In this document: piece by piece, positions 25,641 through 36,620 of the stretch
How the letters are laid out: each line of letters starts with the position of its first letter
Position numbering within the stretch: position 1 is the first letter of the stretch
Assembly (NCBI GenBank): GCA_022749755.1
Contig: CM040443.1
Coordinates: 15,081,744-15,145,743 of the forward strand
Source: Azadirachta indica
Lineage: Eukaryota > Streptophyta > Magnoliopsida > Sapindales > Meliaceae
Direction: 5' to 3'
DNA length: 64,000 nt
The notes under the pieces: model-generated
Databases searched by the model: none
What the model was told of the DNA's origin: nothing
What the model saw: the letters and a program-made list of their open reading frames with translations, nothing else
Translations under genes and position numbers: made by a program

Positions 25641-26566
25641 GAAAAATTTTGTTCAAATAACATGGCTTCAGAAAAATATCTCAATCCAACAATTAGTTGA
25701 TTACCTGATATATCAAAAGTTATGTCAACAGAAATACAAAACAAAAGTTTAAACACAAACATAAATAATTATAATATATGAACAAATCCAATAGGTTAAG
25801 TTAAGCAATTAATGAGACATAAAATAATACTAAAAACACAAATTTTGATATTTTTATTATATTATTTATTGTACATTAATTTTATGTTTGGACACTTTAT
25901 ACTTTTTTCATTTTGTCCATAATTAAGATAATCATTATGCGTGTCATTGAACTAACATAACACATGCATTATACCATAACAGACCAAATCTTCAAGCCCT
26001 TGAAATTTTACTTTTGTGTGTTTCTATACATTTCCATTTGAAAATTTAATTATCTAACATAATTGACTGCAATGATTGCCCTGTTTTCATTAAACAAAAA
26101 AAAGGCATTATGAAGATACTGACAATGCTAAAAATAATGAAAAAGTAATCAATTATAATTAGTTATGTCTCTTATGAATATTTCTATCTTAAGTATATAA
26201 TTTTTGAGTTGATTACTAACAATTTCACACTAAATTATGCTAAAATAATCCAAATTTGTATACCAACAAGCCAATAAGCAAAAATTGGTAGCAACAGCAA
26301 AACAGTAGATGCAAGTGAGATTAAAATATTATTTATATTTTATAGCAAGACAAAAGTTGCTCTTCATAAAGACTATTTAACCACACTTTTGTTTAATAAT
26401 TTTGTACTAATTCTCAAATTCTACATCGAAATTAGAATATGAAATAATTATAAAAGTTTCAAAGGATAATATTGTATATTGAACGATCAGACGTATATCA
26501 GTAGATCAATAAAAATAAATAGACAAACGAATAACAAAATTTGATAGATAATATCATTTCCATTTA
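25641..26566. other. AT-rich spacer, no gene seen
   Basis: May include the 5' flank of the minus-strand hAT element. No terminal repeat or coding block is recognisable. Confidence 0.4.
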
Positions 26567-27902
26567 AAGTCCATTTGATTTGACTTTTCAAGTAGATTTT
26601 TCACAAGTAAAGCTTTTATAAATAGAGCTTTTTGAAGTAAAGCTTTTAAGAAAAAAATTTCGACCGTTGGCAGTTAAAAAAGTTCTTTTGCAAAGGTCAA
26701 TCGTTTGGTTGCATAATTATAAAAGTGCTTTTATTTAATTAAATTATTAAAAAGGGTATGTTACAAAATTTATTTAATAATTATAAAATATATATAAATT
26801 AACTGTTTTATTTTAAAGTTATATTATCTAAATACACTTGTATTACTCAAAATTTAAAACAATTAAGTCTTACGTTCCAAAGCAAAGCTTTTGACCCTTA
26901 AGAATGAATAATTTTTTAAGATTTTTAATTGAATGTCGCAAATATTGTTTAGCATTATAAGCCATTTTGGATCCTTTTTCAGTGCAAGCATTCTCATTTT
27001 TGTAAATTACATATGAATACAAAGTAATAAGAGGACATGTAGAAAATTATTGAACAAAATTCTCTTGATGAATAAAGGAATGTTTCCAACATAATGGAAA
27101 ATGTAAAGAACAGTTTAATTCCATTTTAAGATTTGATGAACACTTTTAACCAATGTTGAATGGAACACAGCTCTTTTCTACCTTTATTTTTTTCTAATTT
27201 TCACCCATCGTAGTTTCCATTCTAAACAAAAGGATATATATCAATCAAAAAAATAAAAAAACTAAAAATATGACCTAACTTAGCAATATACAACTATATA
27301 AATTAGTTTAAAAATAAATAGAATATCAAAATTAAAGAAAAATAGAAAAAAAATTTCTTAAGAAGAGTATGTGTTTTTGTCCCTATATATCTAAAAAAAT
27401 AATCATTTAAACACAGTTGTCTTAATATTAACAATTTAGTCGCTTTTGTTTTATACTATTAAGGATTAAAATGATATGATTTTAATCGTATGTTTAACAA
27501 TGTTATTTATTTTAAACTTAGAGATACTAACATTATAATTTTGATTTTTCTTAACTAATGCAGGAAAAGAAAAATGCAACAAAGAAAGGGAAAATAAGCG
27601 CAAGAAGGAGGTATGCAGGGATGAAGAAGAAAATATGTAGGAAACTGAAAGCAACATGATTACGCAAAATTTATTCTTATAATGCATATCATAACAAAAT
27701 TATGGATACATAAAATTAATTTATTGTTATAACAGAACAATTTTTCATGAATAGTTTTTATCAATCATACCAATTGAAATAAAAATTAATACAAATTAAA
27801 TTTCAATAGACAAAGATAATAAAAACAAAAAAATTACTTATAAACTTACAACTAAAAGATGAACTAATCATGTACACTTTGTTGCAGACACTACAAGAAA
27901 AT

Positions 27903-28390
27903 TGGGTATTGACGACAAAATTTTTAGCGACGACAAAATTTTTGTCGCTAAAAACAGTTTTAGCGATGACATTTTCAAGGTCGTCGCTAAAATTTATAGA
28001 AAAAAATTAATAATTAATTATATCTTTTAGCGACAACACTGTTGTCGCTAAATATATAGTATTAACGACGACATTATAAGTCGTCGCCTAATGTAAGAGC
28101 GCTATTTAGCGCCAAATATATGGCGACAAGGTGGTAACTTTTGGCAATAAAAATATTGTCGGCAAAAGTAAGCATTTTAACAACGACAATTGTCGTCGCT
28201 AATAATGTTTTTGACGACAACAGTTTTGTGTTGTCGCAGAATACATGTTTAGCGGCAACATTATGTTATCGCAAAAGATGTTTTTAGCGTCAAAATTTTT
28301 ATACATTTTTTGCGGCGACATATGTCGTCGCTAAAAGGTCTTTTAGCAACAATATTTTTGTTGCCGCTAAAAACTTTGCTAATTATTATA
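27903..28390. repeat. CACTA 5' subterminal repeats
   Basis: Many copies of TAGCGACGACA / TGTCGTCGCTAA and variants, arranged as closely spaced inverted pairs, for example 'tagcgacgacaaaatttttg' followed by 'tcgctaaaa'. In CACTA elements such motifs are binding sites for the TnpA-type protein; binding here is inferred from the family. Confidence 0.85.
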
Positions 28391-28544
28391 GCAAATAAGT
28401 TCCTAAGGATGTAAGTATTATTTTGATATAATATGTAAACAATATCATATTTTCTAAATGTACAGGGTTCTTATTGTTAATATGCTTTATATATATATGT
28501 ATGTATTGCAACCCTAGATGCAAATCCTATCAGACTTGTTAAAA

Positions 28545-28890
28545 GCCGCCACCTCTCTCCTTGCCGTCGCCATTCGCCTTTCCCTTTGCCATTACCGTCC
28601 CCGTCACCGTTCATCTCTCGCCTCGCCGTCGCAGTCACGATTCGACTCTCCCAACGCCGTTGTGATTCACCTCTCCCCACTCGGTCGCCGTTCGACTCTC
28701 CTCGCACCGTCACTGTCCCCATTCCCCTCGACCCGCGCTGTCGCCGTCGTCGTTAGACTCTCCTCCAGCCGTCGCCGTCGCCATTCGCCTCTCCCTGCGC
28801 CGTCGCGATTCACCTCTCCCCACTCCATTGCCATTCGACTCTCCTCGAGCCGTCGCCGTTGCCATTCACCTCTCCCCGCGCCATAGCTGT
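28545..28890. repeat. GC-rich imperfect tandem repeat inside the CACTA element
   Basis: About 345 bp of C-rich plus-strand sequence built from variants of 'gccgtcgccattcgcctctc', in sharp contrast to its AT-rich surroundings. Open frames cross it on both strands (plus 28518-28886; minus 28667-28897), but their composition (Ser/Arg/Pro or Gly/Glu/Arg) only reflects the repeat. It may be a captured sequence that expanded. No protein function is supported. Confidence 0.75.
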
Positions 28891-30750
28891 TCGCCATAAT
28901 AATTATTTATTTTCATTGCTTATTAGCTTGTTTAAATTTAAATGCTTTTGATTAGGTGTCACCTCTTCACAAAAGTGGTTTCGTAAGCTGACAATTTGGT
29001 GAAAAATTTATTCAGAATTTGTTATGTAGCTTTTTGATTTTAATTAGATATAGCAGCTAATTAATTACTCTATTGAATGTTTCAGGATTCGAATTAAAGC
29101 TTCCAAATTTTGAGAAGAGACAGAAAATTGACAGAAATAATTAATTCAGGTGAGTTCATCTTTTCACCCTTTTTATTTTTGTTATTAAAACTCGAATTCT
29201 TAGCTTTCAATATAATTATGTCTTTGTATCGAATTCTGAGTTTTAAATACAGTTATGCAATATTTCAATTATCAGCATCTGTATTGATTACATTACAGCA
29301 TAGTTGAATTCTTAGTTATGCAATATTGCTCAACTGAAGCCTGCGTATTGATTACTCCATATGATAGTACATGGTTATGAATGGATCAAATGAGCTTAAT
29401 AATGCACAAACATACATATGAGAAAAAAATTTCTTAAAAATAAGTGAGGTTGAGTCATTTAAAAAATATATATATAAGAAGAATAAAAGTGGGGAATTAA
29501 AACTCTAAAATTATTGACCGTTTAAGGTATATTTATAAATGAAGATCACATTAATTATAGAATAAGATACCTAATTTTGATTAGAAAGTATATGAATTTT
29601 ATTCAAATAAAACATAGTTTTCTAACATTTAATGTTGAAATAATAATAACGAAATTAAAATAGTAATAAATTACAACACATTTTGAAATTATAGTTCTAA
29701 CATTTATTAACACATAATTTCTTAGAGAATTAATTTTACAAATTTATCATTAAAACTTGAAAATTTTAGAGACTATTTTTAATCATGTTTACTATTAAAA
29801 ATAACGATGGACAAATAAATGTTGAAATATTCAAATTGTACAATTTATATCTCATTTATTATTTATCAGTGCTAATTATGCAAAATGCTAAAAATAAAAA
29901 ATAGACAACAAAAATAGTTTTTTTTTTTCATTTTAGAGACATTGGGGACATTTGTTACCTAACTATACTGTTAATATAAGAGCAAAATAAATTCTCATTT
30001 TAATCATTTTAAGCAAATTGTACCGAGTTAGTAGTTGGATTAAATAAGTAAACACTTAATTAAGAATTTTGTTTTAAATAATTGAAATATTTTTTCACTT
30101 AGTTTATGATTAATAAAAAATCATACGTTATCCAATTAATTGAACTATTTTTGAAGGATAAAATTTAGAATCCTTGCACGAAAATACATAAATTATTATG
30201 TTCCAAATTTTACTTATGGAGTAGCAAAATATAATGAAAAATATAAATTAAAATTATCAACATAAGTAAATATTTTCATAAATGGTAATAATAATAGACA
30301 ATAATTACTATTTATTCCTTTAAGCTTTTTGTTATAACAAAAACAAAACCAATATCATATATACAACACATATATAGTCCCATTTTATCCCCCCTTCTCT
30401 TAATCTATTCTAACCTATAAACATGTTTTATATCAATGTATTTATTTTTTATAACAATATAATAATGCACACCAAATTAATGAAATACAAATATATTAAA
30501 GCAATCACCTTGCAAATTAGAATAAGAAGTATATATACCAAATTAATTAAATATAAGATATTAAAGCAATTATTATACAAACTAGAAAATAAGCTTGAGT
30601 AGTCAAGTCAAACACGTGGGCATTGAACAGAATTTAAAATAAGAAAAAGTAATGCTTATCCACTGTTTCATTTAAGCGCGTTCTGTGTTAGTTATGCAAT
30701 TTTTATCTCGTTACTATACTTTATGTTATTAGCTATATGCTTGACATTAC

Positions 30751-32280
30751 ATGAAAAAACCTTGGACCCGTTTAAGAAAGGTGTTGAAGAAGGCGTACAA
30801 AAAACATTCGCCAATAGAAGCTCGAAGGCATCCTCCAAAAAATGTATTTGAAGAGGATTGCAATTACTTATGTTACCTTTGGGAAAATGAGAAGTGTGAG
30901 GTATGTTTTTTAATTACAGCTTTATTAACCATAAATTATTAGTTTATGAAAATTGGCAAGATTTGTTGGAATTCTTGGTGAGTTGTGCATGAAAAATGTA
31001 TGAATTATTAGTTTATTATCCATAAATATTTGCTGCAACAAAATTCTGTTGTTGCTCAATTGATGATGTTAGATAAAACTTGATTCGTAGCTAGGGTTTT
31101 GTGTTGGACTATTTAGTTTTATACAAATTTCAAATTTTGGTCCATTATTCATTCATACACATAATTGCTGAATTTGGTCGATGTTCTTTGTTCAACAATT
31201 CCTCTTTCATATTACTTGTTTGCGTTATGAATTAGACTTAATTCATTTTTTATATATATGTTAAAATGGCATTATTATGTTAGATACAAGTCTACGAAAT
31301 TATAATAATTTTCTATGCATTAATAATACATAGATAAATTATTTAAAAAAGTTTATCATCTATACAAACTAATAGTAATTGTATAATTTTGTTAAAAGAG
31401 TCTGGTCCTGGTTGAATGCAAACATGCAGTTGCAGATCCAAATTTCTTAATGTTCTGATAATTAATTTTAAAACGTGCATGCACATTAAAGAACCATATG
31501 ATTCATCTTCTCTTTCAATTACCTTGCTCTAAATACTATTACTATATATCGAATAATTAATTAAGAGCATCATCAGCTAGCGTGGACAAATTCAATTTGC
31601 AAGTTAATTTTAGGTTAAGAGATCAAGAACAAAGTGTGCAGGGAGGGAAATGTATGTTTGTATCAATATAATGTCACTGTCAATATTCAATGAATTTTTT
31701 TTACTTTTTGATAATTTATCATATAAAATTATAGAAAAAAAAAAGTGTGACACATTAAAATTAAAAAAATATGTTTGGTACATTTTTTTTAGACTACCGT
31801 TAACAGATGAAATGTTTATTTTGCGGATCATTTTCGTGTGACACATTAAAATGAAAAAAATGGGTGGATTGATTCAGAAGCAGAAAAGGAGCATGTAAAT
31901 TTATTTTTTGTTTATTTCATTTAAATTAAATTCATTTTTAATTTTGAAATTATTGTGTTTATAATTTAATATATTTTGAAATAGGAAAAAATGATGGAGA
32001 TACAACAATTGTCGCGTGAAGTGGGATCTCAACCAGTTAGTGACGAGGAAATTTGTCGTCACGTATTTGACAATCAATCACGTTATTGTAGGGGGCTTGT
32101 CAAACTGAAATGAGCACGTGATATGGATCAAGGCTTTTCCTCCAACGATGGATATTTACGTAGTGAGTGAAAATCAACTCGACTTGAATTGGAGGGTACA
32201 AAATCTGAATTGCAGGATATAAGAACTGAGCTATGGGATACAAAATTTGAGTTGCAGGATACAAGATCTCTCTTAATAAT
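30751..32280 (+). pseudogene. Ptta/En/Spm-type transposon protein, decayed exons
   Basis: Two blocks match the plant transposase Ptta/En/Spm family, a TnpA/TNP1-like accessory protein that binds CACTA subterminal repeats. The first (30751-30940) reads PPKNVFEEDCNYLCYLWENE, the W/P-rich centre of the domain. The second (about 31985-32110) reads VGSQPVSDEEICRHVFDNQS then RYCRGLVKLK. After a stop comes a short heptad-like coiled-coil section with repeated KSELQDIRTELWDTKFELQD, ending in a stop near 32417. About 1 kb of AT-rich sequence separates the blocks, probably an old intron. There is no continuous frame. The protein would have acted in the nucleus on element ends. Confidence 0.65.
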
Positions 32281-32624
32281 TATTGAAAATGTTACAGACT
32301 TATGCGAGTCAATTGATGCATGTTACATCTTTTCTATCAAAGTTAGCACTAGATCGATTTCCTCCTTCACATTCTTTTTAGTTGTAATAATATTTTTTTT
32401 TATGGATAAATATTTGTGATGATATTTAAATTAATGTGTAATAAATTTTATTTAATCTTTTAATCTCTTAATTAAGTTCCTTTTTATGTTTAATATTAAT
32501 TCATTTAATTTTAATTATTATTGATTAATTAGATTAATATATATAAAATTTATATTATTATGGTAGCAAAAATTAAATATTAGAAATTAAATTTTGGGTA
32601 ATAAATTATTTTAATTACAAATTG

Positions 32625-33250
32625 AGTTTTAGCGATGACGATAATATTTGTTTCCTAAAGTAATATTGGTTGTTTTTAGCGACGACAAGCAGCTTTCGTT
32701 AAAATCTTTTTATCCTTGAAACATGAAATAGCGACAATATTTTTGTTGTCACCAAACAATATTTTAGGGATGATGTTATGTTGTCGCCAAAAGTATTTTT
32801 AGCGACAACAGCGTGTTGTCGCAAAAACAGTTTTTTGCGACGACAAAACATTGCCGCCAAAAAACTTTTTAACGACGATATTGAGTTGTCGCAAAAACAC
32901 ATTTTGGCGATGACAGTATGTTGCCGCAAAAAGACTTTTTAGCGACGACAGCATGTTGTCGCTAAATCTTGTTTTGGCGCCGACAACATGTTATTGCAAA
33001 AAGTTCATTTTTAGCGACGACATTCTCTTAAACGACAACTTTTTGGCGACAACATATTTTGTCGCTGATGTGCTTTTTGGTGACAACATTTATGTTGTCG
33101 TAAATAGCTTTAGCGGCGACATTCACATGTCGTCGCTAAAACCTTTAGCGACCAACAATGGGCGACGACATGGGCAACGACATGGATTTCGTCGCTAATA
33201 CCTTTAGCGACAACATTTCTACCTTTGGCAACGACTTTATGTTGTTGCTA
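32625..33250. repeat. CACTA 3' subterminal repeats
   Basis: Dense copies of 'tagcgacgacagcatgttgtcgc'-type motifs and variants, often as inverted pairs, up to the right terminus. They mirror the 5' array. Open frames of 76-81 codons through this array (32699-32929 minus, 32953-33198 plus) are repeat artefacts. Confidence 0.85.
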
Positions 33251-33440
33251 AAAACAGTTTTTTTTGTAGTGAGAGATGGTAGTCAATAATGCTTATAAAC
33301 TTTGTTACAGAGATTACGGTTGATGATAGTTGTAACTACTATAACATAAAAGATAGTTAGAGTTTTATTTTATATTTTTGAAAGGTATGATAGAATTTAA
33401 GAAATAATAGTAGAGTATTTTTGATATTATACAATTTTTA

Positions 33441-33513
33441 AAAAAGCTCAAAAAGCTCTAAGGGAAGAAGCCCAAAATTTGGGCTTCTTCCCTTAGAGTT
33501 TTTTGAGCTTTTT
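33441..33513. repeat. Near-perfect 36-bp hairpin
   Basis: The left arm aaaaagctcaaaaagctcta and onward (33441-33476) pairs with 33478-33513 with one mismatch and an almost zero-length loop around 'cccaaaatttggg'. The only other structure near it is the right end of the interrupted TIR element at 33632. Such hairpins are typical of MITE centres or recombination-born palindromes; a transcript would fold into a small-RNA-like stem. Confidence 0.9.
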
Positions 33514-33694
33514 GAATCTATTGAAAGCTCTTTTTCATGACAATCAAACGATACAAAAAAAAAATTGAAAAGGGTTTTATCATTAAAAAAGTTTTTTTAC
33601 TTAATTAAAAATTCAAATCAAATAGGCACTTAGTCATTTATATTTAATTATAAAATAAAATTTTACGGGAATGATAATAAAATAGAAAATCTAA

Positions 33695-33960
33695 AACAAT
33701 AATAAAAACCAACCAGATCTAAATATATATCAAATTAAGCAACTGATCATTCAAAACAATAATTGATAATAAAACAAAAATTCCATAATAATAATAAAAA
33801 CCAACCACATCTAAATATACATTAAACATAACAGATCAGTAAAAAGAAATAATTCATAAAACAAAAAGTCTAGAACAATAATCAAAACCAACTAGATCTT
33901 AATATGCATGCAATAAATCATTCGAAAAAATAAAAGATTATAAAAAGTTAACTCAATAAT
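33695..33960. repeat. Tandem repeat, ~84-bp unit, three copies
   Basis: Three diverged units each contain 'aaccaacyasatctaaatat' followed by 'gatcattc' or 'gatcagt' and 'aataattgataataaaacaaaa'. They begin near 33703, 33788 and 33872. Confidence 0.7.
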
Positions 33961-34074
33961 CAGTTTAGAGCCCAGACAGCCAAAATTGAGATCTCAACGA
34001 TAATTGAGATAGAGAGAATAAAGCTAATTCCTATGATAAAAAGAGCCGTAAGGTGAGAATTAGAGAAAAAGTTT

Positions 34075-34209
34075 GAGAGATCAAGAGAAAGATGAGAGAA
34101 GAAGAAGAAGAAGCTTTCAAAGCAAGAGACAAGAGAGGTAGATTCTGAGAGTGAGAGTGAGAGTAAGAGCGAGAGCGTGAGAGGGAGAGAGAGAGAGAGA
34201 GAGAGAGAT
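34075..34209. repeat. GA-rich low-complexity tract with (GA)n
   Basis: Purine-rich sequence (gaagaagaag, gagagtgagagtgagag) ends in an uninterrupted (GA)n run at about 34185-34207, immediately before the MITE at 34211. Confidence 0.9.
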
Positions 34210-34210
34210 T

Positions 34211-34555
34211 AAAGGCCTATTTGTTTTTTGACCTCAATTTGAATAAATTTATTCAGATGTTTAAAAGCTATTCATTTTTTAAATTATGTCTAAAGATTTC
34301 TTAAAAATGTCTAAATATAATTAAGTTAAAAATTTTAACTTAAATCTAAATAACAAAATGTCTTAATGAATTAAATATTTTATTTGTCAATAATATCTTT
34401 AATTTATTACTTAACATTTATATATGTCAATAACTTAACATATCAATTTTAGATTTTTTTAGGACATTACCTAGTCTAAATTTTTTAGTTTTATTAAAAC
34501 AAACAATTAATATTTATATTCAAATATTTAATGTCAAAAAACAAACATATTAATT
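34211..34555. mobile_element. Small MITE, hAT-like
   Basis: 'ggcctatttgttttttgac' at 34214 is mirrored by 'gtcaaaaaacaaacatatta' at 34533, leaving about 345 bp of AT-rich, non-coding sequence between them. The TIR words resemble those of common plant hAT MITEs. Possible 8-bp flanks gagagatt and attagatt agree at only five positions, so the duplication is weak. Confidence 0.5.
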
Positions 34556-35479
34556 AGATTCAAGTTTCCGTTAAGTTCATATTTTAATCATGTTCAAACT
34601 TTAGACAAAAAAAAAAAACACTATCTAATTATTAACCAAATTTCAATTTGTTCAAAAATGGCTTTTCATAGTGGGTTTGCATAACGGGTGGGTAATGGTC
34701 CAATTGTAATAGTGCACTTTCAACAGTCAATTTTCAATGGCTCAAAGTCCAACTCCCATTCATCCAAAAACCCAAATGACCAAAGCACAATTCATTTCTG
34801 CAATTAAAAAAAAATCATAATAATTAAAAATAAATTAACTAAAAAACAAGTTTTTAAGTAATTAATTATTATTAAAAAAGAAAAATATTAATAATTAATT
34901 ATTATTAGAGCATTTTTTGAAATCTCCTTCAATATATAATTTAATAAGATATTAAAACATTTACAATTATTATCATTTTAATTTTAAAAATTTGGAATTT
35001 AAATTTAAGTTTGGAGACCAATGGTCGAGTTGTTCATTTTTGCTTCCTAAACATGAATGTACCAAAATATTTTTATATTGTAATTTATTTGAATCATATA
35101 TGGTATAATAGTTGTTTTACTCACTTTGTAAAGTCGAATAAGTTAACTAACACATCAACACAAACACTGGTTAGTTACGTTACCGTACTTCCCCAAAAAT
35201 TTTGTCTCAAAATCATTTTAATTATAATAAAGTGTTGTAGTTAAGGACATTTTAGTAGGTATATTATACACATTCTTTCTCTCCATGTGATACAAGCCCA
35301 AAACTAAAGAAAGAAATGTGATAATATCTTTTGTAATTATTTTTTTGTTTTTTGTATTAAGTTATATACTACCAAATTCGCATGTTTGTAATGTACCTGC
35401 TAATGTATTAATAGAGTGTTTATTAGATTGAAATATGTAAAGAACTTTTCTACTTTGATAGCAGATAATTACAGCACTA
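34556..35479. other. AT-rich region upstream of hAT fragment, no gene seen
   Basis: A 77-codon plus-strand frame at 35011-35244 matches nothing I know and has no supporting context. No terminal repeats were recognised. Confidence 0.4.
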
Positions 35480-36620
35480 ATGATGTCCATGATTGATCAT
35501 CTTCCTAAAAAATTGTCTGGTAATTCATTACTAGTAAGCAAAACTTTTTTCATGTGTGTTGTCCACATATTGTAAATTTGATAGTTAAAGAAGGACTAAA
35601 AATGATTGGTGATATTATTGAGAGAATTCATAATAGTTTGCCTATTGACCAACACCACCCAAAAAGGAGAAAAAAAATTTGTTGAAGCCACACCCTATTC
35701 GAATATCCATAGTAAGTATTTTATCTCTTAAATTGTAAGATTAGGTGGAATTATGTATATCTAGTGCTTCATAATGTTTTGATATAAAAATATATTTTTC
35801 CTCTTCTAAAACAAAGAAAGGCCATATTATAAATGTTTGTCTTTTGAAGAAGATTGGTCGTTGGAAAAAAAGATTTATAATAAGTTACATGTTTTTTTAA
35901 AATAATTAAATTATTTTTTTGGTATTCAATATCCTACATCTAACATTACTTTTCAAAAGATTTATCGAATTACGTTATCAATTGTATAATAACATACTTT
36001 CATAATGATGAAATACTTTCATAAAGTGTGATAGCAAAATTTGACAAGTATTGAAATGTGAGTCATAAAATAAGGGCTGTAGCTACTCTTTCAGATTTAA
36101 GATTCAAGATGAAATTGTTGGAGATTTACTTTTAAAAATTTTATCAAACTAATTTTTCATCTAAAATTGAGAACATTTATAGGATTTGCTTTAAGTTGCT
36201 GAAAAAAAAATTAGTTAAAGTACAAAATAAGGAAAGAAGTTCATCAATCTCTTGCTAATTCATCTTTTGAATCAATTTAAATTTAGACGAGAAAGATAAA
36301 TCCTTTGACATCATTTGACTTTTTTGTTGTATAATACCACTACTAATGAGTATTTCAAGTCAAAACATTAAGTAAAGGAACTTGTCTTACCTAGATCTTT
36401 TAACTTTGATATATTGACTCAATGGAAAGCAAATAAGTTTAAATACCTTTACATACTATTAGAGATATTTTAATCATTTATGTTTCTATAATCACAATTG
36501 AATACGTTTTTAGTACTAGTGATAGTTTTCTAGGTTTACATCTTAATGATATATTATATTCAAAAGACATTGGAAGCATTGATGTATGCTTAAAATTGGT
36601 TATAGGCTAGCTAAAATTAA
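35480..36620 (+). pseudogene. hAT transposase fragment (catalytic core to C-terminus)
   Basis: The zinc and RNase H core is visible near 35540-35700: FFHVCCPHIVNLIVKEGLKM and PKRRKKFVEATPYSNI. A 'DSRFKMKLLEIYF' block lies at about 36100, and the dimerisation region at about 36400-36610 carries FDILTQWKANKFKYL, then TLEALMYA. Frameshifts and stops lie between the blocks, and the BED finger and first catalytic Asp region are missing upstream. This is the fourth hAT transposase relic in the window. It is too diverged to tell which of the others it is closest to. Confidence 0.65.

Larger units (their letters stand above)
27889..33271 (+). mobile_element. CACTA (En/Spm-like) transposon, non-autonomous, both ends present
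   Basis: The left end is CACTACAAGAAAA and the right end TTTTTTTTGTAGTG; read inverted they agree at 12 of 13 bases. The 3-bp flank AGA is identical on both sides (27886-27888 and 33272-33274), the TSD length of CACTA elements. Both ends have dense subterminal repeats of the TAGCGACGACA type in both orientations. The interior (5,383 bp in all) holds only a decayed Ptta/En/Spm-type accessory gene and a GC-rich repeat; I saw no DDE transposase (TNP2-like) gene. It must have been mobilised in trans. It is inserted in an older TIR element. Confidence 0.92.
26567..33632. mobile_element. TIR element interrupted by the CACTA transposon
   Basis: The left sequence 'aagtccatttgatttgactt' and the right sequence read inverted, 'aagtgcctatttgatttgaa', form an imperfect terminal inverted repeat. 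The 8-bp flanks tccattta (26559-26566) and gtcattta (33633-33640) agree at 6 positions. Without the CACTA insert the element would be about 1.7 kb. The right part carries the hairpin at 33441-33513, and the left part has AAGCTTTT-rich sequence. It is probably a non-autonomous hAT-like element. Both the ends and the family are tentative. Confidence 0.4.

Noticed and set aside
28518..28886. 122-codon Ser/Arg/Pro-rich frame
   Set aside because: Created by the GC-rich tandem repeat; frames are open on both strands across it, so openness is not evidence of coding.
27903..33250. Regular repeated motifs that might suggest a CRISPR-like or satellite array
   Set aside because: They are CACTA subterminal repeats in both orientations within a TSD-flanked transposon in a plant genome.
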